Below are positions 45,001-56,700 of a stretch of 64,000 nt of DNA, one piece after another. The stretch is taken from NCBI RefSeq assembly GCF_032854445.1, contig NC_088299.1:7478324-7542323 (forward strand), given 5' to 3'. Every line of letters starts with the position of its first letter. Position 1 is the stretch's first letter. The translations under genes were made by a program, and so were the position numbers. The notes under the pieces are model-generated. The model worked only from the letters and a program-made list of their open reading frames with translations, was not told where the DNA came from and made no database searches. Origin of the DNA: Liolophura sinensis (Eukaryota; Mollusca; Polyplacophora; Chitonida; Chitonidae).

Positions 45001-46664
45001 GCCCTTTTCTGACATACGACTGATCTTTGATTACTGGATGTCTTTATCTCACAAGCACTTCCTCAGATATATATCTATTTATGCTTCTCAGGACAAAGTT
45101 TGCCGGAGATCATCATAGACCTGACTCCCCTTTGGGTGCTACTGGGCCTCCTGGCCGCCGCAATGGTCATGTACTGGTGCTGCTGGAAACCAGGTTACAT
45201 CCCCTGGCGTTGTGGCAGACTTCGGAACGTCAAGGGAGGCTGCTGTGGAAGTGCGGACGGAAAAGGGTGCTGTGCCGCCGGTGGGCTGTGCGGGCCCGGA
45301 GGGTTCTGCGGACCCGCCACCCCAGAGGGCAAAGCCGGCGCCTGTTCATGTTGCTCCAAATGTTTCTCCTGCTGCCAAGGTGGTTCGAAGGGCGGAAGAT
45401 ATGGAGGAGGAGGAGGCGGTCATGGATACCGTCCGATGGGGGGTAAGTGTTGAACACTGTGATCTAAACTAACCTTTTTCCTATTCCACAGAGCTGGTTT
45501 TCACTTAAATCTGATTTTAACTCCTATTTGTTTACATGAGGAGTTTGGCCTAACAAAAGCTGCGGCAAATCGCTGGCAATTCCACCATTTTGGCCATATT
45601 TTACATACATTATATTAAACTTTAAAATTTTAATTTAAGTCAATTCTCATTCCCTGAAATCGGCCCTATACCGTTGTAATTTGGAGCTCTAAACAATTCC
45701 ACAATCCAGATGTCGTATTGCCACATATATTATTATGTCACAAAAAAATAACATAGGTGTAACATGTATAACGACATTTCATCGCCATCAAGAACAACCC
45801 ATCGTAGTCTCTTAACTCTCATAAGAATTTAGAATTACGCATGGTTGAGTAAAGTATAATATGGTGAAAACACAACGTTTTGAAATGCAACGTAAACTCA
45901 TTATAAATAAGTTTGATATTTCTCCCAACATTAAAAAACTCCGTCTGGCTCTGCGATTGTCGTAAAAATACGATTTAAACCATAAAAATAATGATTCTTA
46001 GTAAAGAAGTGGATAGCAAAAGATTGACGGATTCATTTGTGTTGAACATGATACTCAAGAAATACTTATTACATGGCGCTAACCTGTATGGGCGGAAGAA
46101 ACTGTAGTACCCAGGGCCTTAGGCAAGTCACTGATGACCATTACTGTACGTGATTTACAACCGTGCACGCCATACCTGTAGAAGATAAGTTTTCCCTAAC
46201 CGCAAATTTCCTCCATATACATCCCTGGCAACTGCGCATTGTCATCAAGCACTGTAGGGACAGTGAGAACTAGGATATTTACCAGTTAGGGAGAGAAAAG
46301 AAGACATGGGTATGGTAAAAATGGGATATAAAACATATCTTTCCATTTTAGCAGGCTATCTGTGATGATTCTTCACTCTAAACTTGACTAATCAACCGGA
46401 AAAGAATGTTTTGAGCCCATACGCTAAAATTGCAATGGGCTGATTTAGATCTATTTTTATATTATGAAGTGTTTGATCTGATTTACTTAATTTCCAGCCA
46501 ACTTTGGCGGCGGGCGTGGAGCCGGCCCACGTGGAGGGGGTCCTCGTGCCCCTCACACCGGAGGAAGAGGAGATCGCGCCAACGCCGGAAAGCAAGGATT
46601 GGCCGCCGGTGATTGGTTTGACTACTGCGCTGGGGATGGCTTTCACTTGGTGGAGTGTCGTTGA
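41981..46664 (+). CDS. Gene B: LDLa membrane protein with Cys/Gly-rich tail, 5 exons
   Basis: Exons 41981-42056, 42663-43236, 44018-44188, 45092-45442 and 46498-46664; every junction is phase 1 with GT-AG ends. Order: signal peptide; a roughly 190-residue ectodomain in exon 2; a divergent six-Cys LDLa module; a membrane helix; a cytoplasmic tail of about 140 residues rich in Cys then Gly/Arg. Exon 2 does not read through in one frame, so either the gene is damaged or the assembled sequence has indels there; the other four exons are clean. A CUB-type fold for exon 2 is inferred from position and relatives, not from clear motifs. Surface location is inferred. Possible polyadenylation signal AATAAA at 47394-47399. 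Confidence 0.7.
42057..42662 (+). other. Gene B intron 1
   Basis: AT-rich intron; nothing recognised. Confidence 0.6.
42663..43236 (+). pseudogene. Gene B exon 2: ectodomain with several frame changes
   Basis: Acceptor TTCCAATCGCAG and donor CACA|GTAAGT are good, but the spliced frame meets TAG at 42716-42718. Protein-like sequence then continues in other frames: YGFTVSWDPDNNFHQLQYAF, RTSLAFREDFLFADGRLDP, TTIADCGKAFIRLWRATQYP, and finally EYVYEAPIGEHDLVLQFYVD to the donor in the correct phase. At least four frame changes in 574 nt. Either recent pseudogene damage or base-level assembly errors. Confidence 0.7.
43640..43880 (-). mobile_element. SINE-A, nearly full length
   Basis: Tail TTTATTTATTTATG, GGTGTTTTACGCC, CGCGGCCAGCATTATGG, GGCCGGAGAGGAAGCCAGC, and head remnant CGAGCTAACCATCTAAGCCG. 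In gene B intron 2. Confidence 0.9.
44018..44188 (+). CDS. Gene B exon 3: divergent LDLa module
   Basis: Acceptor CTGTTACAG and donor C|GTAAGC, phase 1 at both ends. Six Cys in LDLa order with CLERTDVCD and a late DGSD acidic site, but the loop between Cys 5 and 6 is longer than usual (RDNDFFRDGSDRSSGYPAY). Confidence 0.78.
44281..44298. repeat. Perfect short palindrome
   Basis: AAACCGTTAAACGGTTT can form a hairpin with one central base. It sits immediately before the 70 bp satellite array. Confidence 0.8.
44301..44926 (+). repeat. 70 bp satellite array, 9 copies
   Basis: GGCACCTCAACCTGATAGGC recurs about every 70 bp (44304, 44374, 44445, 44515, 44585, 44655, 44725, 44795, 44865), together with CATATACGTATGTGCTACAT. 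Located in gene B intron 3. Confidence 0.95.
45092..45442 (+). CDS. Gene B exon 4: transmembrane helix and Cys/Gly-rich tail
   Basis: Acceptor TGCTTCTCAG. After LPEIIID comes a helix of about 20 residues (LTPLWVLLGLLAAAMVMYW), then CCW at the cytoplasmic face. The tail carries many Cys (GGCCG, KGCCAAGGLCG, CSCCSKCFSCC) and ends in a Gly run. Membrane-proximal Cys pairs suggest acylation, which is inference. Donor GGGG|GTAAGT. Confidence 0.82.
45443..46497 (+). other. Gene B intron 4
   Basis: AT-rich; no exon or repeat recognised. Confidence 0.6.
46498..46664 (+). CDS. Gene B exon 5: Gly/Arg-rich C-terminus
   Basis: Acceptor TAATTTCCAG, phase 1. It encodes GGGRGAGPRGGGPRAPHTGG-type sequence, then DWFDYCAGDGFHLVECR and TGA at 46662-46664. 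The RGG-like stretch is unusual next to a membrane segment. Confidence 0.78.
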
Positions 46665-47393
46665 TTGAATTACGAAATTCAAATTTCGCCCTGTTCCGAG
46701 ATTTTCTGGCTGCTCGCTGGTCGTTTGTATTTTCTCTTGAAACTATTCAAGATAACTAAGGTGTATGCCTTTTGAGTTATAATACAGATTATACTTGTAT
46801 AAGGAACAGGAGCGTTTTACTGAAGCTGTATTTGGTTTGTCTTGCCCATTATGTTTAATTTAAATATGCTTAGCAGAAAGCTGAGGTTGTTATTTGTTGT
46901 GTAAAATTTGGTTTAGAAATTCCCGAACACGATGACAGTCTAACGAGAGATTTAACATGCTTTGCAAGCATTTATGGACATTACTGAAAGTGTAAATCCG
47001 TCTGATAACAAATTTGAAACATATGTATACATAACGAACGATTATTTCAACTGTAATTTGGAAGCCCTGGAATGGTTAGGTCTTTGTACAACCTATGTCA
47101 GGCAAATCTGAGAAACGTGTCGATTGCCTTATTATGTCTCACTCAAAATGTTTTATATATGACGGGTGTTGGGGAGGAAACCGAGCGAAACCACTCGCAA
47201 ATAGACAGGTACCTGGCCACACTTCTGTCTTAAGTTCACCCAAGAGTGAGAGAGAAATGTAAAATAATTTATGCGTAACTTGTATCTGAGTATACTTCTT
47301 AAATGTTTCTATTTGTATTACGGCATTATAACTGATCTGTTTTAATAATTAGACAAAGTTATGAACTGCGTTATTATTGGTTCGCTAAGACTG

Positions 47394-47399
47394 AATAAA
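47394..47399 (+). terminator. Possible polyadenylation signal of gene B
   Basis: AATAAA about 730 nt past the stop codon. Position is plausible; not otherwise supported. Confidence 0.3.
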
Positions 47400-47846
47400 C
47401 ATACATAAGAATGTTACCTGTCATTGTATTTAAAACATATCCACATATCCAGTATAGTATATGTACAGTTATAGTGTATAGAAAGTATACACGCTGTTCT
47501 GCATGCGTTGTATTTTGATATTTGTTAGTTATATAGCGATAACGGTTTCAACTGTAGTTCCTGAGCTGTTATATCTCCTCAGAAAATTAGAATCGCTATA
47601 TTAAGGCGTGATTGTATTTTTGTGTGCTAGCTTATTATAATTATGTGCTAAAGAAGAAAAAATGTGTATTTAGAATTTATAATTGACAATTCAACCAGGG
47701 GCCAGTCATTAATTTCAGCTGTGATGACAAGCTTTACCGGAAGACGTTGTGGGATCGTGTCCGTCTTGTTTTAGATCATGGTGTGTATTTTTGAAATTGG
47801 CACACTTCGCAGTTTATGCGCATTCTTCAGGTTTTTATTCATAGTT

Positions 47847-48034
47847 ATTTATTTATTTATTTATTTGAATGGTGTTTTACGCCGTACTCAAGAATATTTC
47901 ACTTATACGACGGCGGCCAGCATTATGGTGGGTGGAAACCGGGCAGAGCCCGGGGGAAACCCACGACCTTCCGCAGGTTGCCGACAGACCTTCCCACGTA
48001 CGGCCGGAGAGGAAGCCAGTATGAGCTGGACTTC
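47847..48034 (-). mobile_element. SINE-A, 5' truncated
   Basis: (TTTA)n tail, GGTGTTTTACGCCGTACTC, CGGCGGCCAGCATTATGG, GAGGAAGCCAGTATGAGC, stopping at TGGACTTCAT. Confidence 0.92.
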
Positions 48035-48444
48035 ATAAAAAAACTTCGAAGACATTATTCTTAAGACTATGTTCTAACAAATGAGAGTTTATATGTGATG
48101 AGCACGAAAAACTTGACAAGCTATACTCCAATACTGTTTCCAGTCTGACGTTATTTGGCTTCGTAAATGATTTGTGCATGCTTTATCTGACAGAATTTAA
48201 AGATGCGGAGGTAGGAAACACAAACCTTTTTACCAGATGAAATTATATAACGGCAACATCAATTAGTGTCTTTTTTATATTTGTTTATTGATACAGTGAA
48301 TGCAGTACTGTAAATTTTGTATGTATGTTTTTTTACGGGAATTACCCTGATCTGACTCTTATTACTTATGGATGATATTATCGTTCTCCAACTGTGATTA
48401 ATTATTTGATGATTACTCGTGTTTGTAATATATTTTTGTAATTT

Positions 48445-48461
48445 ATCTATCTATCTATCTA

Positions 48462-48528
<67 letters not shown>
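48445..48528. repeat. (TATC)n then (AT)n microsatellite
   Basis: Forms the left border of the mariner remnant; the right border is (AT)n at 49230-49306. Confidence 0.95.
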
Positions 48529-48530
<2 letters not shown>

Positions 48531-48554
48531 GGTGGGCATAAAAAATGGGCCGTA

Positions 48555-48683
48555 CACGGATGGTCGTGGGTTTCCCCCGGGCCCTGCCCGGTTTCCACCC
48601 ACCATAATGCTGGCCGCCGTCGTATAAGTGAAATATTCTTCTACGGCGCAAAACACCAATCAAATAAATAAATAAATAAAATA
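48555..48683 (+). mobile_element. SINE-A nested in the mariner remnant
   Basis: GGATGGTCGTGGGTTTCCCC ... AACACCAATCAAATAAATAA. Target duplication AAAAATGGGCCGTA (48541-48554) and AAAAATAGGCCGTA (48684-48697), one mismatch. Confidence 0.92.
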
Positions 48684-48873
48684 AAAAATAGGCCGTACTG
48701 TGACATTCAATATCTCCGAAACCCTCGTACGTCAGCTTCTAAAAATTTACACACTCAAAAGCCATTATGTTCTAAGTATACAGACCAAATTTCAAATTTC
48801 ATCCTGTAAGATTTCTGTTCATGGGACCAAAATCAAAATAGAGTTGAAAACGTATGTTCCGGACATACTTGTT

Positions 48874-49035
48874 TTACTTGAAAAGGTGATCTTCTCGGTA
48901 GACGGCGTACAAACGTTTCTTCCATGAACTGATTGAGTCCCGAATCTCCTTAAGAGTAATTTTTTCCCAGCAGTCCTTGACGCGCGCTTTTAGTTCATCC
49001 TCAGTGAATTTTTCCGTGTGACCCTCACGATACCT
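48874..49035 (-). pseudogene. Mariner transposase C-terminal fragment
   Basis: Reads HTEKFTEDELKARVKDCWEK, then ITLKEIRDSISSWKKRL and a stop at 48876-48874. This matches the end of DDE transposases of the Tc1/mariner group, where SI..WKKRL is common. The catalytic region is absent. Confidence 0.75.
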
Positions 49036-49229
49036 GACAGGCGGTGCAGTGTCGGTCAGCGGAACGTGCGTTTTTCAGGCTATGTTTTCATTTTATCCCT
49101 GTGTACATGTGGCCAGTATATTAACAAAATCATGCCTTTTGAATGTCTAAAGCTTGAAAGGGTTTGATAATGAAAGGATGATGGAGCAATGCAGCATCAA
49201 AGTACGGCCCATTTTTTTATGGCCACACG

Positions 49230-49306
<77 letters not shown>
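49230..49306. repeat. (AT)n microsatellite
   Basis: Right border of the mariner remnant; probably one array with 48445-48528 before insertion. Confidence 0.95.
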
Positions 49307-49311
<5 letters not shown>

Positions 49312-49810
49312 TGAATAAAATCACAGTTTGTGTTTTTCCAATATACATGCCTGAAAATTATTGTAATTCTTATAGGTTTTATCTGTCTCATCCTTCTTCA
49401 GTATGACTCAGTGTATCAAAATGCTTCACTTCGGGTTTAAAATTTTTTTCTGAGCCTGATATATTAATTGCAAAATTTTCTGCCTTACTGTCATGTTATA
49501 CAAAATGTCGTGATCAGTTTGTGTACATGTATGTTACTGTCTTTTGAAATAGTTATGTTTGTCACTGTTCTACTCTAATGTGTCTTCTTGAATAATTACC
49601 GCATATGTTGTCTTTCTGAAACAATATCTTTACAAAGTGTTGTTCAGTATTCATCCCGCTTTTGTACTATATCATCCAGACCTAACACATCTTTCATCCA
49701 TCCAATCCCATGCATCATAAAGAGCACAATGGATTCTTGATAAGAATTTGCTCTGTACAGAACAAACGTTTCACCAAGTCATTGTGAATATGTCGTGAAG
49801 ATAAGAAAAC

Positions 49811-49945
49811 ATGCCAGCAACCTGCGGATTTTTCTTGTGAGTTTCCCTCCTGGCTGTCCACCATAACAGTGGCCGTCGTTGTGCAAGGAGCATAATTTTG
49901 AGTAACCTATATGACGTAAAACGCCAATGAACTAAATAAATATAT
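49811..49945 (+). mobile_element. Decayed SINE-A
   Basis: GCCAGCAACCTGCGGATTTT, CCACCATAACAGTGGCCGTCG, GTAAAACGCCAATGAACTAAATAAA. Confidence 0.75.
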
Positions 49946-50639
49946 AAGTATAAATAAATATAACACAATCATTGTAATTTTACAATGATGTAAACAAGTG
50001 GCAAGATCTGTCTGTGAAACATATATCATTCTAGATGTTTCCAATAGGCTCAGTTAAAATAGTGAAGATTTAAGAATATTTCTAATGCCTCTGAGTTCAT
50101 GCAGTTCACTGAAGTCACACTTGGATGTATGACGTTTTGTTTTCTTGAGCACTGTGCTCTTGGTACTAAGGTTGGGGTTGGCGATCGTTTTAAATGGCAT
50201 GTGTAAGGTGAAACGTGTCCTGACAATGGAATAATGGACAGAAATACATTGGTTCAACATGTCAGCAGTGAGAAGCTCGATCGTTATTACTCGCCCAACC
50301 CATGTATAATTGGCCTTTAACGGCATTCCAGGTCCTGCGCTTTAAGACTAAATACGTCAGTCGTATCCAGGTCCAATCTAAAGCCGTACATTGCCTTGGC
50401 TGCATGGATGTATGTGACGTTATCAGTCCAGGTGTGTTGGCTAAATACGCCCATTCATATCGAAAACGATATCTGTTCAAAGTTGGCACATGTACATATA
50501 AGTCACGTGCACAGATTGTAGTTTTGAAATGGTCACTCATAAGTTCACATGAAATGTTTTGTGAAGATGGCGGGTGAGGCGACTAATGGTTTAATCTGCT
50601 GATTATATTCGCTGGCCCTGTCAACAGAAGCATCCTTAT

Positions 50640-50830
50640 CACAACAACCGATCCGCCTCTCACCAATGAGGTAGCAGGTTCGAATCCAGCTCTCGATGGT
50701 TTTGACTGTGGCTTTCATCTAGGAGGTGTGTCAGGGCGAAAGGCGCTGGTTTATCCTGCTTGCACCCTGGTGTGCCCCCACCCATAAAACTGACTTAAGT
50801 GAAAATATTCTTGAGGACGGCACTGAACAC
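50640..50830 (+). mobile_element. tRNA-derived SINE of another type, decayed
   Basis: B-box GGTTCGAATCCAGC at about 50687, a 3' end with GTGAAAATATTCTTGAGGACGG, and a different middle from SINE-A. Weakly bounded. Confidence 0.5.
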
Positions 50831-51109
50831 ATTTAGAAGAAAGTGCCGATTGACAGAAAGTATGTGCTGAAAGGAGTTGCTGTACATGTCGACGTTTAAA
50901 AATTAACATGTAACCATGAAGGTTTCACATACATAACTTCTGGTCTATTCTCTGAGAAAAGTTCATGAAAGAAATGTCGAAAATATAACTTTTAATTCAC
51001 AAAGGGTAATTAACCAAATTTCATTTAATAAAAATTAGTTAGCTATTAATAAACGTTAACACTTGTTATTATCAGTTTGGTATCAATAGAAATTATCATA
51101 GAAACAAAG

Positions 51110-51230
51110 AGTACAACCAGAGCAGCGACGCCAGTGTGCTAGCGGGCAAATGGTGACACGTAACCGGTGGAATTTGTCAAATTAACTTATTTGGGGTTTT
51201 ATTCTCTCGTCTTGTATTTTTTAATCAATT
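51110..51230 (+). repeat. Dispersed repeat R3, copy 3
   Basis: CAACCAGAGCAGCGACG, CAAATGGTGACACGTAACCGG and TTATTTGGGGTTTTATT; compare 29470 and 34330. Confidence 0.55.
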
Positions 51231-52673
51231 GCCGTTAAGTCTCTGTTATCCAATCAAAAGCTTGATGCAATTTAATGGGGTTAGTGTTTACTTAACAATT
51301 AATCTGTGTTTTTTTATGTATTTGATTGATCAATTAGCGTTTAAGACCATATTAAGGAATTTTCCATTTTATAGGATAGCCGTCAGTTTTAAGCTGAGCA
51401 TCGATCTTTGACAAGCTATCGACGATATTTTTCGTGGATCTGGTTGTTGCGATTGGAGTAATCGTCGTTGTGGACACCGAATCGACCACCATTCAGATGT
51501 GATGGCTAAAGGATTTATTCACACCGCAACTAGATTTCAAGGTTCCTGATCAACTGTGATAGAGGGGAGTCCCCACTTACATACCACTGAAACCTGATAC
51601 ATTTTATCATTGCATAGCCTAACCTGATTGGCATATACTTGTTAAAATAAAAATCGCTGTTTATCCATTCTAGTAGACAAGTCATATGTTGCCTACAAAA
51701 CACCAATGTTTTGAAAAAAACGTTGGAGATGATTTAGTAAAAATGTCGATGTTTTTAGGCTGTCAGCCTGTGTTTTAACAAAAACGTATGCGCGTATAAC
51801 CCCACCATATACATGTAACGCAGTTAAGGATGAGATGTCTGAAGATTCCTGCATATGGCGTGTACATATCTCGCCTTGTAGCATTTATTTAATCCTGCGT
51901 GTTATGTGACGATTTCAATCAACGTGACAAATTATTATTGCAAAAACTAGTGTGTCTGTGTTACTTCATCAAAAGGCGTCACTCCAAGTTTCGTAAGTTT
52001 TAGAATGAATACAATTCTCTTATAAGTAAATATGGACAGCGCGTCCAGAATCTCCGGTGCTCTGCTTCATTACTGTGTCAAATTCCGCTTAGTCCGGAGC
52101 TCGTGACATATTCATCTTGTTGAATTAGACCACCACGTCGGTTATTGGACAGTTGCAAACAAAGCGCAAGAAATATACATATTTTATTATCAACAACTGA
52201 TATTCTAGCATGGTGCACGATTTCAATACTGATTTCACTCACTCGCATAGAGCATATCTTGCGTCTTTTCAACATCAGTGAAAACTGTTGACTGCTTTTC
52301 TTTCCGTCCTATTTTCGTACTTTATTTACATCTTTAGTTCTTTAATGCTTTCTGCTATTTGTCGTTTTTAAAAATTGGCCTTGCGTTTATTAATGTGGAA
52401 CGTCCTTACTGCTTGACGGCTGGTGTACGAATGTCTGTTTTGACACATAGTTTCAGATAAAAACAGCAAGCCGTTTACACAATAACGCGTTTTTTAAAAA
52501 AAATCGTGTCATGCGTCGTTAATATTTGCAGTGTAGGGCCTGGTTGTTCAAAACTATCTTAAGATACTTTAAGCTCATACCAGATACCAGATCTAACTTA
52601 AGCCAAGTGTTCAGTTTTGTACATGGCTCAAAAATAATTTTGTAACTTTGCGTTGAATATGAACTAAATCTAG
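51231..52673. other. Intergenic stretch
   Basis: No gene or repeat recognised. Confidence 0.4.
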
Positions 52674-53183
52674 GTTAGCGCGCTAGCGCAACGTAATCAC
52701 CCAATGTGGTCGATGTGAGTTCAAGTCCAGCTCATGCTGGCTTCCTCTCCGGCCGTACGTGGAAAGGTCTACCAACAACCTGCGGATGGTCGTGGGTTTC
52801 CACCGAGCTACCTTGATGTGCTCTGTTACGAACTGACTTGTCATTTTGCTAAGACGTGAAATTTTGTAAAAGAAACACAAAACAACTTTATGTGATGTCT
52901 TTCATGTGTGAACAGCTTAAATGATTTTTTATGTTTATGTGTTAAACTACTGACTGTAAACTACAAGATAACGCCTAGAATTCATGCCATCCTATATTTC
53001 ATGAACCTTCAATTTCCATAAAATAATATCATATTTCATAATAGTCAGGTCTGGAAGCAACCTGCGGATGGTCGTGGGTTTCCCCCGGGCTCTGCCCGGT
53101 GTCCTCCCACCATAATGCTAGCCGCCCTCGTATAATTGAAATATTTTTGAGTACGGCGTAAAACATCAATTAAACAAATAAAT
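52674..53183 (+). mobile_element. Chimeric SINE-A with 235 bp insert (left copy)
   Basis: SINE-A head and body (GTTAGCGCGCTAGCGCAACG ... GGTCGTGGGTTTCCACCG), then a unique segment from about 52806 (AGCTACCTTGATGTG ... TTTCATAATAGTCAGG), then SINE-A body and tail. The segment 52806-53183 recurs at 60671-61045. Confidence 0.85.
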
Positions 53184-53676
53184 AAATCAAATGAACTAAA
53201 TCTACTTCTGTTCCATTTGGTCTCTGTACAATTCTATAATTTGCTGCGTTTTATTAAAATCGAAATGCTCTATAGGTCATTATTTCTTTGTACGGTGTAG
53301 ATATCAAAACATTTCGCAATATTTAAAATATGTGTTGTCAGAATTTATATCTGGCTATGTAGGTTATCCTAGCGATATTACGATATTGACTACTTCTGGG
53401 CTTGACCCTAGCCTGATGTCAAAATTTGTTCAGCATAGATACAGTGACACAGATAGGTGTGTGACTTATCCAGCGATGTACAACACACAAATATACGCAG
53501 ACAGCTAACTGATACCGATAGCGGAAGTCATATGACTGTGACGTCATGTGACGTCGAGTCTCGAGATAGGGGAAAATAGCTATGCTGATATAACATCGTT
53601 CATAAAGTGGGGCGCATTCCATCGCTTTGGAGGTATTACTTTGATTCAAATAACAAAACTGGAGCCAAAAACAAAA

Positions 53677-53758
53677 ATGGATATGCCAAGGATGTCTTAT
53701 GTGGCCGCGGTTGTTCTTTTCCTGTCTTTCACATCTGTAGATTGCGAACCCGTTACAT
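53677..53758 (+). CDS. Gene C exon 1: signal peptide
   Basis: ATG in context AAAAATGG; MDMPRMSYVAAVVLFLSFTS, then VDC-EPVT. Donor ACAT|GTAAGT, phase 1. Two further ATGs (codons 3 and 6) are possible starts; the first gives a normal signal. Confidence 0.78.
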
Positions 53759-56700
53759 GTAAGTTAATAAGTGGGCGTTTCGTCTAGTTTCTGATCGAAT
53801 GTTTATACCCTGTTCAGTTCGGACACTCCATAAGTCAGTTAAATACTGTTTATTTATTTATTTTATTTTACGACGTACGCAAAAATGTCTCACTGATATG
53901 ACTGCAGTAACGAAAACGGCAGAGCTCGGTGTATAAGATATATAATTTAGCTGATTTATCGTTAGGTTAAAACATTTTCTCACGTTTTTATAACTTATAC
54001 TAGCACTATAGAACGCTTTAACCTAATATAAATGCTTCCTTCCGACACAACAGTCAGCATGCTGGATTTACCATTATTAAGGTTACACATACGTAACAAA
54101 TAGACAGAGAGACAGACCAAGAAACACAAAGGATGGCATGCAATATTAACAGTCTGAAGAACGTGAATTATCGCAGTACACTTTTAGTCGTATATGGTTG
54201 ATATGTAAGTTGATAAGTGGGAAATTACAACAGTCAAGCGAAAACATTATTTAAAAACAAATCAGTTACACCTTCAAACTTACATACACATGGGTTTATG
54301 ATTTAGCTATATAAACTATTTGAACAAAGATGAACTTTTTGAAAACAGTTATGGTATTTTTATAACACTGATAGCTTCTTTGACTTTACCTGAAAAATGT
54401 ACATAACTAGATGAAGGCATTCTGAGAGTGCAAACTTCGGCTCCAGCAAAATGTACACTTTCCCTCGATCATTACAGAACCAGGAACCATGCAGTCAGAT
54501 AGAAAGACAAATGAATGTAATCTTTTTAGTCGGAGGTAATAAAAACCACCCCATTCGGGGGGATCTCTCTCATGGAGTCTATGGCTCTTGTAAAATACAA
54601 TACTCTGGAATCTTTGCGACGACACAAGGGCGATATAATTGCAGGTTGCAAAACATTCTTATGAACATTGTTCTTGCCTTTCTGCATGAGTAACCATATA
54701 CTTGTCTGCTTTAAATGTACGTTGGTAACAAACTGAAGCAACATAGTTCATAATGGGACCAGTTGTGCACTGAAAGCTCTGAATTGTGAACATTTATATA
54801 GCTGAATGCGTTGTTCTTCACATAGCTAATTTGCTATCGCTTTCTCCCATTCCAGATTACATGGACACCAAATGTGACCAGTCCATCTCCATGTACTCCG
54901 GTTCCGCTCTGTTAGATCTGACCAGTTTTGACAACTATGACCCCAATATGAAATGCGTGGTGAGTCTGCAGTCCAACGAACAGTACATGAATCGCATTAT
55001 GGTCAAGGTCATCTGGATGGACATTGAAGAAGAATACGTGTCTTGTACCTACGATCGACTGATGATCTACGACGGCATTAACAGTCATAGTTCTAGACTC
55101 ACAGGTAACTTCAAAATTGAATTTTATTGATTTATTTGATTGGTGTTTTACGCCGTACTCAAGAATATTTCACTTATACGACGGCGGCCAGCATTATGGT
55201 GGGAGAAAACCGGACAGAGCCCGGGGGAGACCCACGACCATTCGCAGGTTCCCTTCAGACCAAACTATAATGAACTATGATGTTATTTTATGAAAATTGA
55301 ACGTTCGTGAAATATAGAATGGAATGAATTTTTAGCTGTGGGAGGCCCCACTTCAGAATTGTAAGATTTGTTGTCATTAATACTAAAGCGAATGACGAAG
55401 ATATTCTTCTCTCATTTAAATCATTCTTCTATTGTCATAAATTTACATTTTGTGACAGATAGGCAAGTCCAGGCTGTGCCTTTCCTGAGCTGAATTTTAG
55501 GTAGGGCACATTTATTCAAGCGTGATCAAGGTTGCAACATTTAACCTTGGAAACCCTATTCCCTATCAGTCAATTAGTGTCGATTGTGTATCCCTTTAAG
55601 GGGATAATAAGTCGATTGTATTATCTTAACTGATTTGGTGGAAGCAACCAGTTTTACTTGTGACTTGTAATGTTCGTTTAATCATCGGTAAACTGTCTTA
55701 TCATTCATGGAAAATTCCCACCCATTTTTTGAGTCAAGTGTAACATGGGCGTTATTTGCCGAGTGGTTGAGACGTTTGTCTTTGAATAGACAGGACAAAT
55801 CACAGCGCTGGTTTAATCCCAACCTCAGACAAGCTAACATCCATCATCTCCTGGCTTTTCTTTTCTAGCCGCCGTGGCGGCAATAAATTATCCATGATGC
55901 TCAAGAAGTGATTTACGCCGTCGTACATGAATTTCACTGGGAATCCTGAGCTTTTCTCCATAATGTCATTCATAATGTTTGACTCTAGGTATTACGCTTT
56001 GTTCCACATACCTATATAAGACTGACAGCCGTGAAAAATGTTTGACTACGGCGTTAAACACCAATGAGGTAGGTGAATTAGTGATGACGCTCAGCGCGTT
56101 TTGTTCACAGGACGCTACGGGCTATGTGGTAATGTGGCGCCGGCAACCATTTACAGAACGACGGGCGACTGGGTCACGTTCAACTTCACTAGTGACACTT
56201 CCCGTCAAGGGCGGGGATTCCAGCTGCTTGTCACGGGCTTTGATGATAGTGGTATGTACTTACGATAGTAGTATGTATTGATGACAGTAGTATGTATTGA
56301 TGATAGTCTCATGTATTGATGATAGTCTCATGTATTAATGATAGTGGCATAGTGACATGTATTGATAATAGTGTTATGTATTGATGATAGTGGTATGTAT
56401 TAATGATAGTGGTATGCATTGATGGTAGTGCTATGTTTTAATTATACTTGGGGCCTTAATGACAGTGGTATGGCTTGATGATAGTGGTATGTATTGATGG
56501 TAGTGATATTCATTGACGATAGTGGTATGTGTTGATAGTGGAAGGTATTGATGGTACAGGAATGTATAGTTTATAGTGGTATGTATTGATGGCAGTGGTA
56601 TGTATTGATGGTAGTGGTATACATGATGGTAGTGACGCGTATCGATGGTAGTAGTATGTATTGATGGTAGAGGAATGTATTGATGAAATTGGTATGTATT

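Larger units (their letters stand above)
48529..49229 (-). mobile_element. Mariner-like element remnant inside an (AT)n array
   Basis: Inverted ends of about 27 bp: CGGGTGGGCATAAAAAATGG at 48529 and, in reverse complement, CGTGTGGCCATAAAAAAATG at 49229, both continuing into GGGCCGTAC. Both ends abut TA repeats, as expected for a TA-targeting element. It contains the C-terminal end of a transposase and a later SINE-A insertion. Confidence 0.82.

Noticed and set aside
50054-50577. Overlapping 90-codon frames on both strands
   Set aside because: No domain, no splice signals, and both strands are equally open; unsupported.
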